Origin: Desulfosporosinus sp. UBA5188
Lineage (GTDB): Bacteria > Bacillota > Desulfitobacteriia > Desulfitobacteriales > Desulfitobacteriaceae
Direction of reading: 5' to 3'
NCBI GenBank assembly: GCA_002413075.1
Contig: DHWG01000113.1
Coordinates: forward strand, 1-5,483
DNA length: 5,483 nt
Shown here: positions 5,065 to 5,483 of the stretch, in pieces
Layout of the letters: every line of letters starts with the position of its first letter
Position numbering within the stretch: position 1 is the stretch's first letter
Notes under the pieces: generated by a model
What the model was told of the DNA's origin: nothing
The model's database searches: none
What the model saw: only the letters and a program-made list of their open reading frames with translations
Program-made: the position numbers and the translations under genes

Positions 5065-5102
5065 TATAAGCTAGACAAGAGCGGATACGCGCCAAAAGAA
5101 TT

Positions 5103-5107
5103 GGAGG
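5103..5107 (+). promoter_or_regulatory. Ribosome binding site of the alcohol dehydrogenase
   Basis: GGAGG, 8 nt before the ATG at 5116. Confidence 0.85.
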
Positions 5108-5115
5108 AAACATAA

Positions 5116-5483
5116 ATGACAGTGATTAATCAAGTATTTGGGTATTTCATGCCGACAGTTAACCTCATGGGAGCCGGAGCAGCTCAAGAAACAGGGAAAC
5201 AAGCTAAATTATTGGGTGGGAAAAAAGTCCTATTGGTGACTGATGCCTTTCTCGAGAAAATTGGAATGGCTCAAGAAATTGCCGACGTTATTGAAAAAGA
5301 AGGCATTAAAGTTATTATATATGGTGGTGCAGAACCGAACCCAACAGATAAGAACGTACATGATGGTTTTGACATCTATACCAAAGAAGGCTGTGACTTA
5401 ATCGTATCCGTAGGCGGAGGATCTTCACATGACTGCGCTAAAGGAATTGGCCTTGTTGCCGGTAATGGCGGAAAGATCAACGA
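5116..5483 (+). CDS. Iron-containing alcohol dehydrogenase, N-terminal part
   Basis: An ATG at 5116 opens a frame to the right edge, giving 122 residues of a protein that is normally about 380-390. It begins FGYFMPTVNLMGAGA and contains KKVLLVTDAFL (about 36-46), the segment GGAEPNPTDKNVHDG, and the NAD-binding loop VGGGSSHDCAKGIGL (about 99-113). These are hallmarks of the group III iron-type dehydrogenases, close in pattern to Bacillus methanolicus methanol dehydrogenase and to ethanol and 1,3-propanediol dehydrogenases. These cytoplasmic enzymes interconvert primary alcohols and aldehydes with NAD(H). The iron-binding residues (Asp and His in the C-terminal half) lie beyond the window, so intactness and substrate cannot be judged. 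It is preceded by a sigma-54 promoter and a palindromic operator candidate, pointing to tight control by substrate or redox state. It is divergent from the regulator-kinase operon. Confidence 0.95.
   Translation, partial: MTVINQVFGYFMPTVNLMGAGAAQETGKQAKLLGGKKVLLVTDAFLEKIGMAQEIADVIEKEGIKVIIYGGAEPNPTDKNVHDGFDIYTKEGCDLIVSVGGGSSHDCAKGIGLVAGNGGKIN

Overview
The window looks like chromosomal DNA of an anaerobic, endospore-forming Firmicute of the Clostridia / Peptococcaceae type (Desulfosporosinus- or Desulfitobacterium-like). This is an inference. It rests on strong AGGAGG-type ribosome binding sites, TTG and GTG starts, a Spo0F-like single-domain response regulator, a GlcD/GlcF-type hydroxyacid dehydrogenase pair, an iron-type alcohol dehydrogenase, and AT-rich spacers. 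No tRNA, rRNA, CRISPR array or insertion sequence is visible.

Layout. Positions 1-2146 (minus strand) hold a two-gene operon: an FAD-linked 2-hydroxyacid (glycolate / D-lactate) dehydrogenase subunit, then its iron-sulfur partner, which runs off the left edge. The operon has a good sigma-A promoter (2247-2275) and a leader of about 94 nt. The best start for the flavoprotein is a TTG at 2146; the longer open frame begins inside the -35 box. Positions 2276-2436 are a divergent intergenic region with a GC-rich, possibly structured patch. An unrecognised 120-residue-class gene (2437-2808, plus strand) follows. It converges on a sensor-kinase operon, and the two share a long bidirectional terminator hairpin (2816-2877).

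Positions 2886-4335 (minus strand) encode a Spo0F-like receiver-only protein followed 16 nt later by a soluble histidine kinase. The kinase sensor region is only a coiled coil of four 21-residue repeats. Together they look like the input end of a phosphorelay, possibly for sporulation initiation. A gene-poor, AT-rich stretch of about 780 nt (4336-5115) follows. Its right part carries a near-consensus sigma-54 promoter (5047-5064) and palindromic operator candidates. These drive an iron-containing alcohol dehydrogenase that starts at 5116 and is cut by the right edge.

How the genes fit together: two fermentative/respiratory redox functions (hydroxyacid oxidation and alcohol/aldehyde interconversion) flank a two-component phosphorelay module. 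No direct regulatory link between them can be shown from sequence. The least ordinary parts are the sigma-54/palindrome control region of the dehydrogenase, the repeat-built kinase next to a Spo0F-like partner, and the orphan gene with its ambiguous start.
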